Shown here: piece by piece, positions 45,862 to 54,704 of the stretch
Position numbering within the stretch: position 1 is the stretch's first letter
Layout: every line of letters begins with the position of its first letter
Assembly: GCA_039908285.1 (NCBI GenBank)
Contig: JAMOBE010000002.1
Coordinates: forward strand, 26,293-90,292
Direction of reading: 5' to 3'
Source: JAMOBE01 sp039908285
Lineage (GTDB): Bacteria > Pseudomonadota > Alphaproteobacteria > Rhodospirillales > Rhodospirillaceae
DNA: 64,000 bases
Program-made: the position numbers and the translations under genes
Notes under the pieces: model-generated
What the model was told of the DNA's origin: nothing
Databases searched by the model: none
Seen by the model: only the letters and a program-made list of their open reading frames with translations

Positions 45862-48681
45862 ATGGATGATCTGCTGAGCGAGTTTCTGACGGAAACGTCG
45901 GAGAGCATCGCCACGCTCGACGTCGAGCTGGTCAACCTGGAGCAGAACCCGAACGATACCGGCATTCTCTCGAACATCTTCCGCCTGGTCCACACCATCA
46001 AGGGCACCTGCGGGTTCCTTGGTCTCCCGCGACTGGAAAGCCTGGCCCACGCCGGCGAGAACGTCCTCGGCAAGTTCCGCGACGGCGAGCTGGAGGTGAC
46101 CGCCGGAGCGGTCACGGTCATCCTGCACACCATCGACCGCATCAAGGAAATCCTGTCCTATCTGGAGGCCAACGAGACCGAGCCCGAGGGCAGCGACAGC
46201 GACCTCAAGGACAAGCTCAACGCCTTCGCCGAGGGCAACAACTCGGAGGTGGCCGCGGCGCCTCCGCCGCCTCCGCCGAAGGCTGCCGCCGCCCCGCCGC
46301 CACCGCCGCCGCCGCCCGCGCCAGCGGCGGCAGCCCCGGCTGCCACCGATGGCGGTCCGGTTCTCGATGCCAACGGTTTCCCGGTGGCCGCCGAGCTGCT
46401 GGCCGAGGTGGAAGCGGCCCTGGCCCAGGGCAAGCGCGCCGCGACCGACTACCAGCTTCGGGCGGAGCTGGAGAAGGAGCGCAAGGCCGAAGAGGCCCTG
46501 AAGCGCGCCGAGGAAGAGGGGCGCGTCATCACTTCCGCCTCGTCGACACCCCAGGTGCCGGTGCCGACCGCCAAGCCGCCGGCCATCATCGACGGCGAGG
46601 CCAAGCCCAAGGAGTCCGCGGTCGCCGCCCAGACCATCCGCGTCAACGTCGAGCTGCTGGAAAACCTGATGACCCTGGTGTCGGAGCTGGTGCTCACCCG
46701 CAACCAGCTTCTGCAGATGGTCCGCGGCAGCGACGACTCGGAGTTCGTCGCCCCGTTGCAGCGTCTCTCCCACATCACCACCGACCTTCAGGAAGGAGTG
46801 ATGAAGACCCGCATGCAGCCCATCGGCAATGCCTGGGCCAAGCTGCCGCGCATCGTCCGCGACCTGTCGCTGGAAATGGGCAAGAAGATCGACCTGCAGA
46901 TGCATGGCGCCGAAACCGAACTTGACCGCCAGGTGCTGGAGCTGATCAAGGATCCCCTGACCCACATGATCCGCAACTCGGCCGACCACGGGCTCGAGCC
47001 GCCGCAGGACCGCGCCGCCGCCGGCAAACCGGACATCGGCGTCATCACCCTCAACGCCTACCATGAGGGCGGCCACATCATCATCGAGGTGGCCGACGAC
47101 GGCCGCGGCCTCAACATTCAGCGAATCAAGGAGAAGGCGATCACCAACGGCCTGGTCAACGAGGGCGAGGCCGAGGGCATGACCGAACAGCAGATCGCCC
47201 AGTTCATCTTCAAGGCCGGCCTGTCCACGGCCGAAAAGGTGACCGCGGTGTCGGGGCGCGGCGTCGGCATGGACGTGGTGCGTACCAACATCGAGAAGAT
47301 CGGCGGCACCATCGAACTCAAGACCCAGCAGGGCCGGGGCTCGACCTTCGTCATCAAGATCCCGCTGACCCTTGCCATCGTCTCGGCGCTGATCGTCGAA
47401 TGCGGCGGCGAGCGCTTCGCCATCCCGCAGATCAGCGTGCTGGAACTGGTGCGGGTGACCAACAATTCCGAACACCGGATCGAGCGCATCAACGACGCGC
47501 CGGTGCTGCGCCTGCGCGATCGCCTGCTGCCCCTCGTGTCCCTGTCCCGGCTGCTCAAGCTCGACAAGCGCACCGAGGCCGAGAACCATGAGGTGTTCAT
47601 CGTCGTCGCCCAGGTCGGCACCTATACCTTCGGCATCATCGTCGACCGCGTGTTCGACACCGAGGAAATCGTCGTCAAGCCGGTGGCGCCGATCCTGCGC
47701 CACATCTCCATGTTCTCGGGCAACACCATCCTTGGCGACGGCAGCGTCATCATGATCCTCGACCCCAACGGCATCGCCAGCGCCACCGGTGAGACCACCG
47801 TGGGCGGGGCTCAGGCGACCGAAGCCGCGGCACTCCGCGAGAAGGGCGCCGGGGATCGGACCTCGCTGCTCATCTTCCGCGCCGGCGGCACCAACGACCT
47901 CAAGACCGTGCCGCTCGCCCTGGTGGCCCGCCTGGAGGAGATCGACCTCGCCAACATCGAGCACTCCTACGGCAAGCCGGTGGTCCAGTACCGTGGGCAG
48001 CTCATGCCGCTGGTGTCCGTGGACATGAGCTACGACCTGGGCGGCGAGGGACGGCGTCCGGTGCTGGTGTTCGCCGATCGCGAGCACACCATGGGGCTGC
48101 TGGTGGACGAGATCGTCGATATCGTCGAGGATCGTCTGCGGGTCGAGCTGAAGGCGGACCAGCCCGGCCTCATCGGCACGGCGGTGATCAACGGCAAGGC
48201 CACCGACGTCATCGACGCCGGCTACTACCTGACCCTCGCGTTCGGCGACTGGTTCGGCAGCCACGAGGGCGGCAGCCACGAGGCCCAGGCTCGTACCCAG
48301 CGCATTCTGCTGGTGGACGACAGCGCCTTCTTCCGCAATCTGCTGACGCCGCTGCTGTCGGTCGCCGGCTATGACGTCACGTCGGTCGAAAGCGCCGACA
48401 AGGCCCTGGTCCTGCGGGAGAATGGCCTGGACTTCGACGTCATCATTTCGGACATCGAAATGCCGGGCATGGACGGCTTCAGCTTCGCCCAGGCGGTGCG
48501 GGCCGACGGACGGTGGGCCAGGGTCATCCTGATCGCCCTGTCCTCCCATGCCACCGAGCGGGATTTCGAACGCGGACGCGAGGTGGGGTTCGACGACTAT
48601 GTCGCCAAGTTCGATCGGGACGCCCTGCTGGCCACGCTCAGGAACCTGGCCGGCACCCGTCCCCTGGAAAACGTCGCGTGA
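45862..48681 (+). CDS. cheA: Hybrid chemotaxis kinase CheA with two CheW-like domains and a receiver
   Basis: A 939-aa kinase. The Hpt domain (1-105) has His44 in RLVHTIKGTCGF. A Pro/Ala-rich linker spans about 130-155, the P3 dimerisation helices about 255-315, and the HATPase about 320-500 (NSADHGLEPP, VADDGRGLN, GRGVGMDVV). CheW-like domain 1 is at about 505-630. A second CheW-like region is at about 665-795 (SLLIFRAGG, HTMGLLVDEIVDIVEDRL). A C-terminal receiver is at about 812-930 (ILLVDDS, IISDIEMPGMDG). No separate CheB/CheY-binding P2 domain is evident. GGAGGGGGAG precedes the ATG. It is the first gene of cheA-cheY-cheB-cheR. Confidence 0.95.
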   Translation: MDDLLSEFLTETSESIATLDVELVNLEQNPNDTGILSNIFRLVHTIKGTCGFLGLPRLESLAHAGENVLGKFRDGELEVTAGAVTVILHTIDRIKEILSYLEANETEPEGSDSDLKDKLNAFAEGNNSEVAAAPPPPPPKAAAAPPPPPPPPAPAAAAPAATDGGPVLDANGFPVAAELLAEVEAALAQGKRAATDYQLRAELEKERKAEEALKRAEEEGRVITSASSTPQVPVPTAKPPAIIDGEAKPKESAVAAQTIRVNVELLENLMTLVSELVLTRNQLLQMVRGSDDSEFVAPLQRLSHITTDLQEGVMKTRMQPIGNAWAKLPRIVRDLSLEMGKKIDLQMHGAETELDRQVLELIKDPLTHMIRNSADHGLEPPQDRAAAGKPDIGVITLNAYHEGGHIIIEVADDGRGLNIQRIKEKAITNGLVNEGEAEGMTEQQIAQFIFKAGLSTAEKVTAVSGRGVGMDVVRTNIEKIGGTIELKTQQGRGSTFVIKIPLTLAIVSALIVECGGERFAIPQISVLELVRVTNNSEHRIERINDAPVLRLRDRLLPLVSLSRLLKLDKRTEAENHEVFIVVAQVGTYTFGIIVDRVFDTEEIVVKPVAPILRHISMFSGNTILGDGSVIMILDPNGIASATGETTVGGAQATEAAALREKGAGDRTSLLIFRAGGTNDLKTVPLALVARLEEIDLANIEHSYGKPVVQYRGQLMPLVSVDMSYDLGGEGRRPVLVFADREHTMGLLVDEIVDIVEDRLRVELKADQPGLIGTAVINGKATDVIDAGYYLTLAFGDWFGSHEGGSHEAQARTQRILLVDDSAFFRNLLTPLLSVAGYDVTSVESADKALVLRENGLDFDVIISDIEMPGMDGFSFAQAVRADGRWARVILIALSSHATERDFERGREVGFDDYVAKFDRDALLATLRNLAGTRPLENVA

Positions 48682-48695
48682 GGGAACGCAAGACC

Positions 48696-48767
48696 ATGGC
48701 CAGTCGCGGCCCCGGCTCCGCCGGATCCGCGGATAGGCTGAACGTCATGAATGTGGGGATGCTGTAA
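48696..48767 (+). other. 23-codon open frame at the usual cheW position
   Basis: A short frame starting ATG 48696 (MASRGPGS...) and ending TAA. It lies between cheA and cheY, where cheW normally sits. The peptide has no CheW motif. It may be a degraded start of cheW, a leader peptide, or chance; only its position is notable. Confidence 0.25.
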
Positions 48768-48775
48768 GCGGGTTC

Positions 48776-48804
48776 TTGACGTGGCGCACGTTTTGGACTT
48801 TAAC
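48776..48804 (+). promoter_or_regulatory. Candidate sigma-70 promoter upstream of cheY
   Basis: TTGACG (5 of 6 to the -35 consensus), a 17-nt spacer and TTTAAC (4 of 6 to the -10 consensus) lie about 90 bp before the cheY start, in the gap after cheA. It may give cheY-cheB-cheR their own transcript. Confidence 0.3.
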
Positions 48805-48891
48805 ACGAACTGGCCGTGTATGGCCCGGTGACCCGTATCGCTCCAGTCGTTGGCATGCGACTGGTGATTCCACGAGAGGCGAAGTGGTGGC

Positions 48892-49257
48892 ATGAAGTCC
48901 TGTCTGATCGTAGACGACTCGAAGGTCATCCGGATGGTGGCCAAGAAAATTCTCCAGGAGCTGAGCTTCTCCACGGAAGAAGCTCAGGATGGCCAGGTGG
49001 CGCTGGATGCCTGCATCCGCTCCATGCCCGATGCCGTGCTCCTCGACTGGAACATGCCGGTGATGAACGGCCTGGATTTCCTGCGCAAACTGCGTGAGAT
49101 GCCCGGCGGCGACAGGCCGGTGGTGGTGTTCTGCACCACCGAGAACGATATCGAACACATCCAGCAGGCGATCGAGGCCGGGGCCAACGAGTACATCATG
49201 AAGCCCTTCGACAGCGAAATCCTGCAGGCGAAGTTCATGCAGGTCGGCCTGCTATAG
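48892..49257 (+). CDS. cheY: CheY chemotaxis response regulator
   Basis: A 121-aa single receiver with acidic pocket VDDS (residues 8-9), phosphoacceptor D52 in VLLDWNMPVMNG, Thr in FCTTEND, and Lys in YIMKPF. It carries the signal from CheA to the flagellar motor. It is followed by cheB after 17 bp. Confidence 0.93.
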   Translation: MKSCLIVDDSKVIRMVAKKILQELSFSTEEAQDGQVALDACIRSMPDAVLLDWNMPVMNGLDFLRKLREMPGGDRPVVVFCTTENDIEHIQQAIEAGANEYIMKPFDSEILQAKFMQVGLL

Positions 49258-49274
49258 GGCTGGGGGTACACCAC

Positions 49275-50489
49275 TTGTCGTTCAATACAACGTCGGGCCC
49301 GACAAACACCAGGTCGCCCACCGCAACTGAACCCTATCGCGTGATGGTCGTGGACGACTCCGCCGTGGTGCGGGGCCTCGTCACCCGCATGCTGGAGGGA
49401 GATCCGGCCATCGCGGTGGTGGCCTCGGTCGGCAACGGTCAGGCGGCCCTGCAGTCGCTGGAGCGCCATGACATCGAGGTCGTGGTGCTCGACATCGAAA
49501 TGCCCATCATGGACGGCCTGACCGCCCTGCCGAAGATGCTGCAGAGGGACCCCAATCTGCAGATCATCATGTCCTCCACCCTGACGCTGAAGAACGCCGA
49601 CATCAGCATGCGCGCCATCGAGGCGGGAGCGGCCGACTACATCCCGAAGCCGTCCACCTCGAAGGAGATCACCGGCGGCGTCGACTTCAAGCACGACCTG
49701 CTGGAGAAGGTGAAGACTCTGGGCGCGGTGCGCCGGTCGCCACGCCGCCGCTTCGGCTCCGCGGCCACGGCGGCAAGGCCCGCCGCCCCCGCCCCCGCTC
49801 CCGCCCAGGCGCTGCCGCCGCGGTCCAGGGAACCGATGGCACGCCCCACCTTCAACGCCGCCCCATCGGCGCCGGCGCAGATCGTCACCCGCAAGGCTTC
49901 CGACGAGGCGCCGGAGATCATCGGCATCGGTAGCTCGACGGGCGGTCCCCAGGCTCTGTTCAAGATGCTGGCAGCCCTGAAGGCGGTGGGCGGCGTCACC
50001 CAGCCGGTCGTCATCACCCAGCACATGCCGGCCACCTTCACCACCATCCTGGCCCAGCACATCACCCGCATCGCCGGCTGGGAGGCCGCCGAGGGTCAGG
50101 ATGGCGAGGTGCTGAAGAACGGCCGCATCTACGTGGCGCCGGGTGACTTCCACATGGTGGTGGAGACGCGTGGCACCGATCGGATCCTGCGCATCGTCAA
50201 GGCGCCGCCCGAGAACTTCTGCCGTCCGGCGGTGGACCCCATGTTCCGCAGCCTGGCAAAGGTCTATGGACGCCGGGTCCTGGCCGTCGTGCTGACGGGA
50301 ATGGGATCGGACGGCGCCAAGGGAGGCGTGGAAATCGTCAAGGCGGGAGGGACCGTGATCGCACAGGACGAAGCGACCAGCGTTGTCTGGGGTATGCCCG
50401 GTGCGACGGCCCAGGCCGGCATCTGCGCCGCCGTGCTTCCCCTCGACGACATCGCCCCCTACGTCAAGAAACTCGCCACAAGGCGGTGA
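49275..50489 (+). CDS. cheB: CheB protein-glutamate methylesterase
   Basis: A 404-aa enzyme that demethylates and deamidates chemoreceptors. The receiver (about 22-140) has phosphoacceptor D73 in VVLDIEMPIMDG. A Pro/Ala-rich linker is at about 165-205. The methylesterase domain (about 212-400) has catalytic Ser in GIGSSTGGPQAL, His in ITQHMPATFT and Asp in VLTGMGSDGAKGG. The best-fitting start is TTG 49275; no in-frame ATG fits the family N-terminus. It lies 4 bp before cheR. Confidence 0.94.
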   Translation: MSFNTTSGPTNTRSPTATEPYRVMVVDDSAVVRGLVTRMLEGDPAIAVVASVGNGQAALQSLERHDIEVVVLDIEMPIMDGLTALPKMLQRDPNLQIIMSSTLTLKNADISMRAIEAGAADYIPKPSTSKEITGGVDFKHDLLEKVKTLGAVRRSPRRRFGSAATAARPAAPAPAPAQALPPRSREPMARPTFNAAPSAPAQIVTRKASDEAPEIIGIGSSTGGPQALFKMLAALKAVGGVTQPVVITQHMPATFTTILAQHITRIAGWEAAEGQDGEVLKNGRIYVAPGDFHMVVETRGTDRILRIVKAPPENFCRPAVDPMFRSLAKVYGRRVLAVVLTGMGSDGAKGGVEIVKAGGTVIAQDEATSVVWGMPGATAQAGICAAVLPLDDIAPYVKKLATRR

Positions 50490-50493
50490 CAGG

Positions 50494-51348
50494 ATGAGAC
50501 CCGAGGATTTCGATTTCGTTGCTCGCCTCCTGAAGGATCGGTCCGGTCTGGTCCTGACCCGGGACAAGGCCTACCTTCTCGAAAGCAGGCTTATGCCGGT
50601 CGCGCGCAAGCGCGGGCTGAAAGGCCTTGATGAACTGGTGCAGGGATTGCGCCAGAAGGACGAGGCGCTGGTGCGCGAGATCACGGAAGCGATGACGACC
50701 AATGAGTCGTTCTTCTTCCGCGATGCCAAGCCGTTCGACCAGTTCCGTGATGTGGTCCTGCCCTACATGCTGCAGGCCCGCGCCAGCCGGAAGTCGCTCC
50801 GCGTCTGGTGCGCCGCGGCGTCGAGCGGCCAGGAGCCCTATTCCCTGGCCATCCTGCTGAAGGAGCAGGCGGCTCGTCTCGCCGGCTGGAAACTCGAGAT
50901 CGTCGGCACCGATATTTCCCGCGAAATCCTGGAAAAGGCCCGGGCCGGCGTCTATTCGCAGTTCGAGGTGCAACGCGGGCTGCCAATCCAGTTCCTGGTC
51001 AAGTACTTCAAGAAGCGTGACGAGGTGTGGCAGATCGATCCTGCCATCCGCGCCATGGTCCAGTTCAAGGAATGGAACCTACTGGGCGACCTTCGCCAGC
51101 TTGGTCAGTTCGACGTGGTGTTCTGCCGCAACGTGCTGATCTATTTCGACCAGCCGACCAAGACATCGGTGCTCGACAGCATTTCGCGCCTGATGACCGA
51201 GGATGGCGTGCTCTATCTCGGTGGGGCGGAGACGGTGCTTGGCATCTCCGAGCGGTTCAAGCCGATTCCCGGCCAGCGCGGCGTCTATGCCATCAATGGG
51301 CCGAAGGCCTTTTCCGTCCCGGGCGACGCGGCGGTCGGGGCTCGCTGA
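50494..51348 (+). CDS. cheR: CheR chemoreceptor methyltransferase
   Basis: A 284-aa SAM-dependent glutamate methyltransferase. The N-terminal helical domain (MRPEDFDFVARLLKDRSGLV) contains TEAMTTNESFFFRD. The SAM-binding domain has VWCAAASSGQEPYSLAI near 107 and DVVFCRNVLIYFD near 210. It is the last gene of the che operon. The ATG 5 bp after the cheB stop is preferred to any upstream in-frame extension. Confidence 0.95.
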   Translation: MRPEDFDFVARLLKDRSGLVLTRDKAYLLESRLMPVARKRGLKGLDELVQGLRQKDEALVREITEAMTTNESFFFRDAKPFDQFRDVVLPYMLQARASRKSLRVWCAAASSGQEPYSLAILLKEQAARLAGWKLEIVGTDISREILEKARAGVYSQFEVQRGLPIQFLVKYFKKRDEVWQIDPAIRAMVQFKEWNLLGDLRQLGQFDVVFCRNVLIYFDQPTKTSVLDSISRLMTEDGVLYLGGAETVLGISERFKPIPGQRGVYAINGPKAFSVPGDAAVGAR

Positions 51349-51354
51349 AATCCG

Positions 51355-52083
51355 TTACTTCGCCACCATGAACCGACGACAGGCCTCGACAAACGCGGCG
51401 AACAGGCGGGTGTCTGCCGGGCTGATGTCGTATTCCGGATGCCACTGCACACCAAGACAGAAAGCGTGCCCCAGGTGTTCGATGCCTTCGATGACCCCGT
51501 CTTCGGCAACGGCGTTGACGACGACGCCCTCTCCCACGGTCCTGACCGCCTGATGGTGGGCGCTGTTCACCTCGGCCGTCCTGGCACCGATGATCCGGTG
51601 CAGGTGGGTGTCGGCGATCACCGTCACCACGTGGCCCGGCTCGGTGCGCGGGTTGGGTTGCTCGTGGGCGAGGCAGTCGACCACCTCGTCGGGAATATGC
51701 TGGATGAGCGTCCCGCCCAGGACCACGTTGAGAAGCTGCTGACCGCCACAGATGCCGAGTATCGGCATGTCGCGCTCAAGGGCGCCGCGCACGATGGCCA
51801 GCTCGAACTCGGTCCGTCGGCGCTTGAGAATGACGGTAGCGTGGCGCTCGCTCGCCCCGAACAGCGCCGGGTCGATGTCGAAGGCGCCGCCGGTGACCAC
51901 CAGGCCGCAGATCACGTCCAGATACCCCTCCGCCAAGCTGGCGAGGTGCGGCAGCGGAACCGGCAGCCCGCCCGCCCGCGCCACCGAGTCGCAGTAGTTT
52001 TCGCGCAGGGCGTACCACGGCATCTTCGAGTATCCGCCGGGTTCCTCGCTGTCGAGGGTGATGCCGATGAGGGGGAGCTGCAT
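51355..52083 (-). CDS. Class I glutamine amidotransferase-like hydrolase (PuuD family)
   Basis: A 242-aa peptidase C26 family protein, like gamma-glutamyl-GABA hydrolase. Nucleophile Cys in LGICGGQQLLN near 113, His in GVQWHPEYD near 215, and VVTGGAFDIDPALFG are seen. It cleaves a gamma-glutamyl amide; the substrate is not determined as no put/puu genes are adjacent. It is convergent with cheR, 6 bp between stops. Confidence 0.9.
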   Translation of the reverse strand: MQLPLIGITLDSEEPGGYSKMPWYALRENYCDSVARAGGLPVPLPHLASLAEGYLDVICGLVVTGGAFDIDPALFGASERHATVILKRRRTEFELAIVRGALERDMPILGICGGQQLLNVVLGGTLIQHIPDEVVDCLAHEQPNPRTEPGHVVTVIADTHLHRIIGARTAEVNSAHHQAVRTVGEGVVVNAVAEDGVIEGIEHLGHAFCLGVQWHPEYDISPADTRLFAAFVEACRRFMVAK

Positions 52084-52130
52084 GGGCGCAGTCTAGGACG
52101 ACCGGCGCCGAACGGCAAGTTTCCCCACCG

Positions 52131-52580
52131 ATGACCACGACACCCATGGATCTGGCTCTGGCCGAGGCCCGCGCGGCCGGTGAACGGAACGAGGTTCCGG
52201 TGGGGGCGGTGGTGGTGGACGGCGCTTCGGGGCGGGTCCTGGCCGCCGCCGGCAATGGCATCGAGGCCGGACGCGACCCCACCGCCCATGCCGAGATACG
52301 GGCTCTCCGCGCCGCCGCGTCGGCTGCCGGCATGGTGCGGCTGTCCGACTGCGACCTGTACGTCACCCTGGAGCCGTGCCCGATGTGCGCGGGAGCAATC
52401 TCCCTCGCCCGCATTCGCCGGCTGTACTTCGGCGCCTACGACCCGAAGAGCGGCGGTGTCGACCACGGACCGCGGGTCTTCTCCCACGCCACCTGCCATC
52501 ACCGGCCAGAGGTCTATGGCGGCATCGACGAGGGGCGCTGCGCCGTGCTGCTCAGCGATTTCTTCCTTGCACGGCGCTGA
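52131..52580 (+). CDS. tadA: tRNA-specific adenosine deaminase
   Basis: A 149-aa zinc deaminase that makes inosine at the wobble position of tRNA-Arg(ACG). The motif TAHAEIRALR (zinc His and catalytic Glu) and PCPMCAGAIS (two zinc Cys) are complete, as is RIRRLYFGAYDPKSGG. The start is divergent from the amidotransferase gene, 47 bp away. Confidence 0.95.
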   Translation: MTTTPMDLALAEARAAGERNEVPVGAVVVDGASGRVLAAAGNGIEAGRDPTAHAEIRALRAAASAAGMVRLSDCDLYVTLEPCPMCAGAISLARIRRLYFGAYDPKSGGVDHGPRVFSHATCHHRPEVYGGIDEGRCAVLLSDFFLARR

Positions 52581-52647
52581 TTACCGGTGCATCGGCCGGC
52601 CCGGACGAGTAGACTTGCCGCGGTCTTTCTGAGGAGGGGAGTGGCGT

Positions 52648-53010
52648 ATGAGACGGGACAAGCTGAGCGACAGCAGCGCCAGAGAGGTGCTGTTGACGCG
52701 GGTCGCGCCGGACGTCGTCGATTCCCTTACACCCGAGCAACGCCTCGCGCTCGCCGACGCCCTGCGGGATGTGCGGTGGAAGCGCCATCCCATCGATGTC
52801 CGCCTCTCCGTGCCTTTCATCGGTCGCCGCTTCTATTTCACCATGATTGCCGGCGAGGAAAAACGCAACGCCGCCCGTCGGCGCATGGAAAGAGAACTGC
52901 GGCCGGTAGGCACCATGGGCAACCTCGTGTTCGTGCTGGGAATAGCCGCGTTGTTCTATGTTATGGCGATTCTTGGCATCTTCTTCTACAGCGAAGTTCT
53001 GGAATATTGA
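52648..53010 (+). CDS. Small membrane protein (3' transmembrane helix)
   Basis: A 120-aa protein of unknown function. The N-terminal soluble half includes LTPEQRLALADALRDVRWKR. The middle is basic and amphipathic (FIGRRFYFTMIAGEEKRNAA). One membrane segment (about 92-116; LVFVLGIAALFYVMAILGIF) lies near the C-terminus. GGAGGGGAG precedes the ATG. It is 2 bp upstream of the YkgJ-type gene. Confidence 0.78.
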   Translation: MRRDKLSDSSAREVLLTRVAPDVVDSLTPEQRLALADALRDVRWKRHPIDVRLSVPFIGRRFYFTMIAGEEKRNAARRRMERELRPVGTMGNLVFVLGIAALFYVMAILGIFFYSEVLEY

Positions 53011-53012
53011 TC

Positions 53013-53732
53013 ATGGCCGATACGACGAACGCGGACGAGCACGATCCCATCGCCGATTTCCTTGTCAACCTGCGCGAGGTGACGCGGGACCTGGTTCATC
53101 GCACGCTGGGAGTCGAGCGCTCGCCGGCGAGCCTCGATGCGCTGGTTGATGGGGCCTATGGCATCGCCGATCTGGCCATGGATCGGCTCGCGACCATGCT
53201 GCCCTCGGACCGACCGCTCGATTGCGGGCGGCAGTGTTCCCATTGCTGCAAGCAGGCCTTGGTGATGACGGATCCGGCGACCATCCTGCACATCGCCCAC
53301 CAGGTGACGACTCGCCTCGATCCCATGGTGCTGTCGGCATGGGGCCTTCGACTCGCCACAAGGGCACGGCGCCCCTGCGCCCTTCTCGAGGAGGAGATCT
53401 GCTCGGTCTACGGGGCTCGGCCGGTCATCTGTCGCGCCTACAACGCCTACGACAGTGCCGCCTGTGAAACCGGGGACCTGCCGAACCTGCGGGGCACCGT
53501 GGCGGACCGAGGCTACCCGGTCCCCTATGCCATCGCCGCCGCCATGGCCACCGGCCTGGCCGAGGGACTGGATGCCCTCGGCCTCCACAGCAACCAGGTG
53601 GAGATGAACGCCGCCCTGCGCATCGCCATGACGACACCCGACGCGGCCCAGCGCTGGCTGGCCGGTGAGGATGTCTTCAGTGAAGCCCGCCAGGGCCCAG
53701 TCACCCCCGCACCGGTCAAGGGCGAAGCCTAG
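53013..53732 (+). CDS. YkgJ-type cysteine-cluster protein
   Basis: A 239-aa protein with the metal-chelating CxxxCxxCC-like cluster: CGRQCSHCCKQALVM near 70, later ARRPCALLEEEICSVYGARP, and RPVICRAYNAYDSAACE. Proteins of this family are thought to bind zinc or iron; the function is unresolved. Its TAG stop is part of the palindrome beginning at 53729. Confidence 0.85.
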   Translation: MADTTNADEHDPIADFLVNLREVTRDLVHRTLGVERSPASLDALVDGAYGIADLAMDRLATMLPSDRPLDCGRQCSHCCKQALVMTDPATILHIAHQVTTRLDPMVLSAWGLRLATRARRPCALLEEEICSVYGARPVICRAYNAYDSAACETGDLPNLRGTVADRGYPVPYAIAAAMATGLAEGLDALGLHSNQVEMNAALRIAMTTPDAAQRWLAGEDVFSEARQGPVTPAPVKGEA

Positions 53733-53833
53733 AGCGTTTTCCGCCTGAGCGGAAACGCTCTAGAATTTGCCTCTGGCCGCTCAAGCGCCGCGCGGGCTTT
53801 TCGCAGTTTCCGCTTGAGCGGAAAACGCTCTAG
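53729..53833. repeat. Nested palindrome supplying stop codons of two convergent genes
   Basis: CTAGAGCGTTTTCCGCCTGA and onward to TAG is a 35-bp near-perfect palindrome (53729-53763). A second, partial copy (53806-53833) is its inverted counterpart, so 53731-53763 can also pair with 53803-53833. The YkgJ-type gene ends with TAG at 53730-53732, and the opposing gene ends with TAG at 53832-53830, both inside CTAG ends. It probably acts as a bidirectional terminator. The motif resembles a dispersed alphaproteobacterial repeat. Confidence 0.8.
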
Positions 53834-54105
53834 CCGAACGGGCAGTCGGAGCGACCGCAGTTCCCGCCACCACCCGGCACATAGGTGCGGCAGACCGGAC
53901 ACATGGTCAGGTCCTCGACGGTATCAACCGCCGCGGGCTGGCGTCGCCGCCGAGTCGTCTGCGGCGCCCCCCCCTCTTTCTTCTCGGCCCCCTCTTTCTT
54001 CTCGGCCTTGAGTTCGGCAAGACGGCCAAAATACTTGAAGCCGAACCATACGGCTCCGGCAAGGCACACCAGGACCAGCAGTTTGAGCAGCCCGAATCCG
54101 AACAT
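53830..54105 (-). CDS. PP0621-like membrane protein with C-terminal Cys-rich motif
   Basis: A 91-aa protein with one N-terminal membrane helix (MFGFGLLKLLVLVCLAGAVW), a charged Lys/Glu linker, and a C-terminal zinc-ribbon-like motif CPVCRTYV..GNCGRSDCPFG. This layout resembles small PP0621-type proteins; the role is unknown. The start MFGFG is preferred over 54162. Confidence 0.72.
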   Translation of the reverse strand: MFGFGLLKLLVLVCLAGAVWFGFKYFGRLAELKAEKKEGAEKKEGGAPQTTRRRRQPAAVDTVEDLTMCPVCRTYVPGGGGNCGRSDCPFG

Positions 54106-54188
54106 GAAGGGGTTATGGCCCCTCCGCCCCGTCCGGTCAAGCCCAAGCGCCAGAGTCGACACGACAGGGCAATGTTACGCGGACTCCG

Positions 54189-54230
54189 CAAAGCGAACAT
54201 GCCGGTAATTATGCACGCACGTTCGCTTTG
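54189..54230. terminator. Hairpin downstream of the coiled-coil membrane gene
   Basis: The 10-bp perfect stem CAAAGCGAAC / GTTCGCTTTG with a 22-nt loop lies 15 bp past the stop of the gene at 54246-54704. There is no T-tract. It may end or stabilise that transcript. Confidence 0.35.
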
Positions 54231-54245
54231 GAAGCGGAAACCGTA

Positions 54246-54704
54246 TTACATCTCCCCGTCTGGACCCGGCAGCGTCGGAGCGGCTTTTTCGCCGCGCTTT
54301 TCCCGCTTGAAGACGCGGAAATCCACGTGCATGCAGTCCAGATCCCGGCGCACGTCGTCGAGGGTGCGGATGATGCTCTTGCTTCGTTCGACCGTCGCTT
54401 CGTCCAGGTCTCGGATAGCCTTCTGCAAGGCATCGACCACTTCCGTGATGCGTCGATTGGTCTCGGCATCACTGGCCGTCCGCAGTTTCATGAGTTCGTC
54501 CAGCAGCTCGCGCTTGACGAGGCGCGCCCGCTTGTCGAGGTCTTCCTCGATCCGGCGCAGTCCCGACTCAAGATCGGCCTGAAGCTCGATCTTGATCTGG
54601 TAGGCGTTGGCCACCAGCGACGAAACGTACTTCACCATGACGACCCCGAGCACGATCACGATCGCGATCAGCATGGTGGTGAGAGCAACAGGCAGAAAGG
54701 ACAT
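54246..54704 (-). CDS. Membrane-anchored coiled-coil protein
   Basis: A 152-aa protein with an N-terminal membrane helix (VALTTMLIAIVIVLGVVMVK, about 6-25) and a long amphipathic coiled coil (about 35-130; LESGLRRIEEDLDKRARLVK). It resembles small proteins of the DUF1640/RmuC-like shape, but I assign no family. Its start overlaps the 3' end of the chaC-like frame by 37 bp. Confidence 0.75.
   Translation of the reverse strand: MSFLPVALTTMLIAIVIVLGVVMVKYVSSLVANAYQIKIELQADLESGLRRIEEDLDKRARLVKRELLDELMKLRTASDAETNRRITEVVDALQKAIRDLDEATVERSKSIIRTLDDVRRDLDCMHVDFRVFKREKRGEKAAPTLPGPDGEM

Noticed and set aside
44974..48549. 1191-codon minus-strand frame opposite cheA and chpT
   Set aside because: The plus strand carries clear ChpT and CheA domains; the antisense frame has low-complexity composition and spans two gene boundaries.
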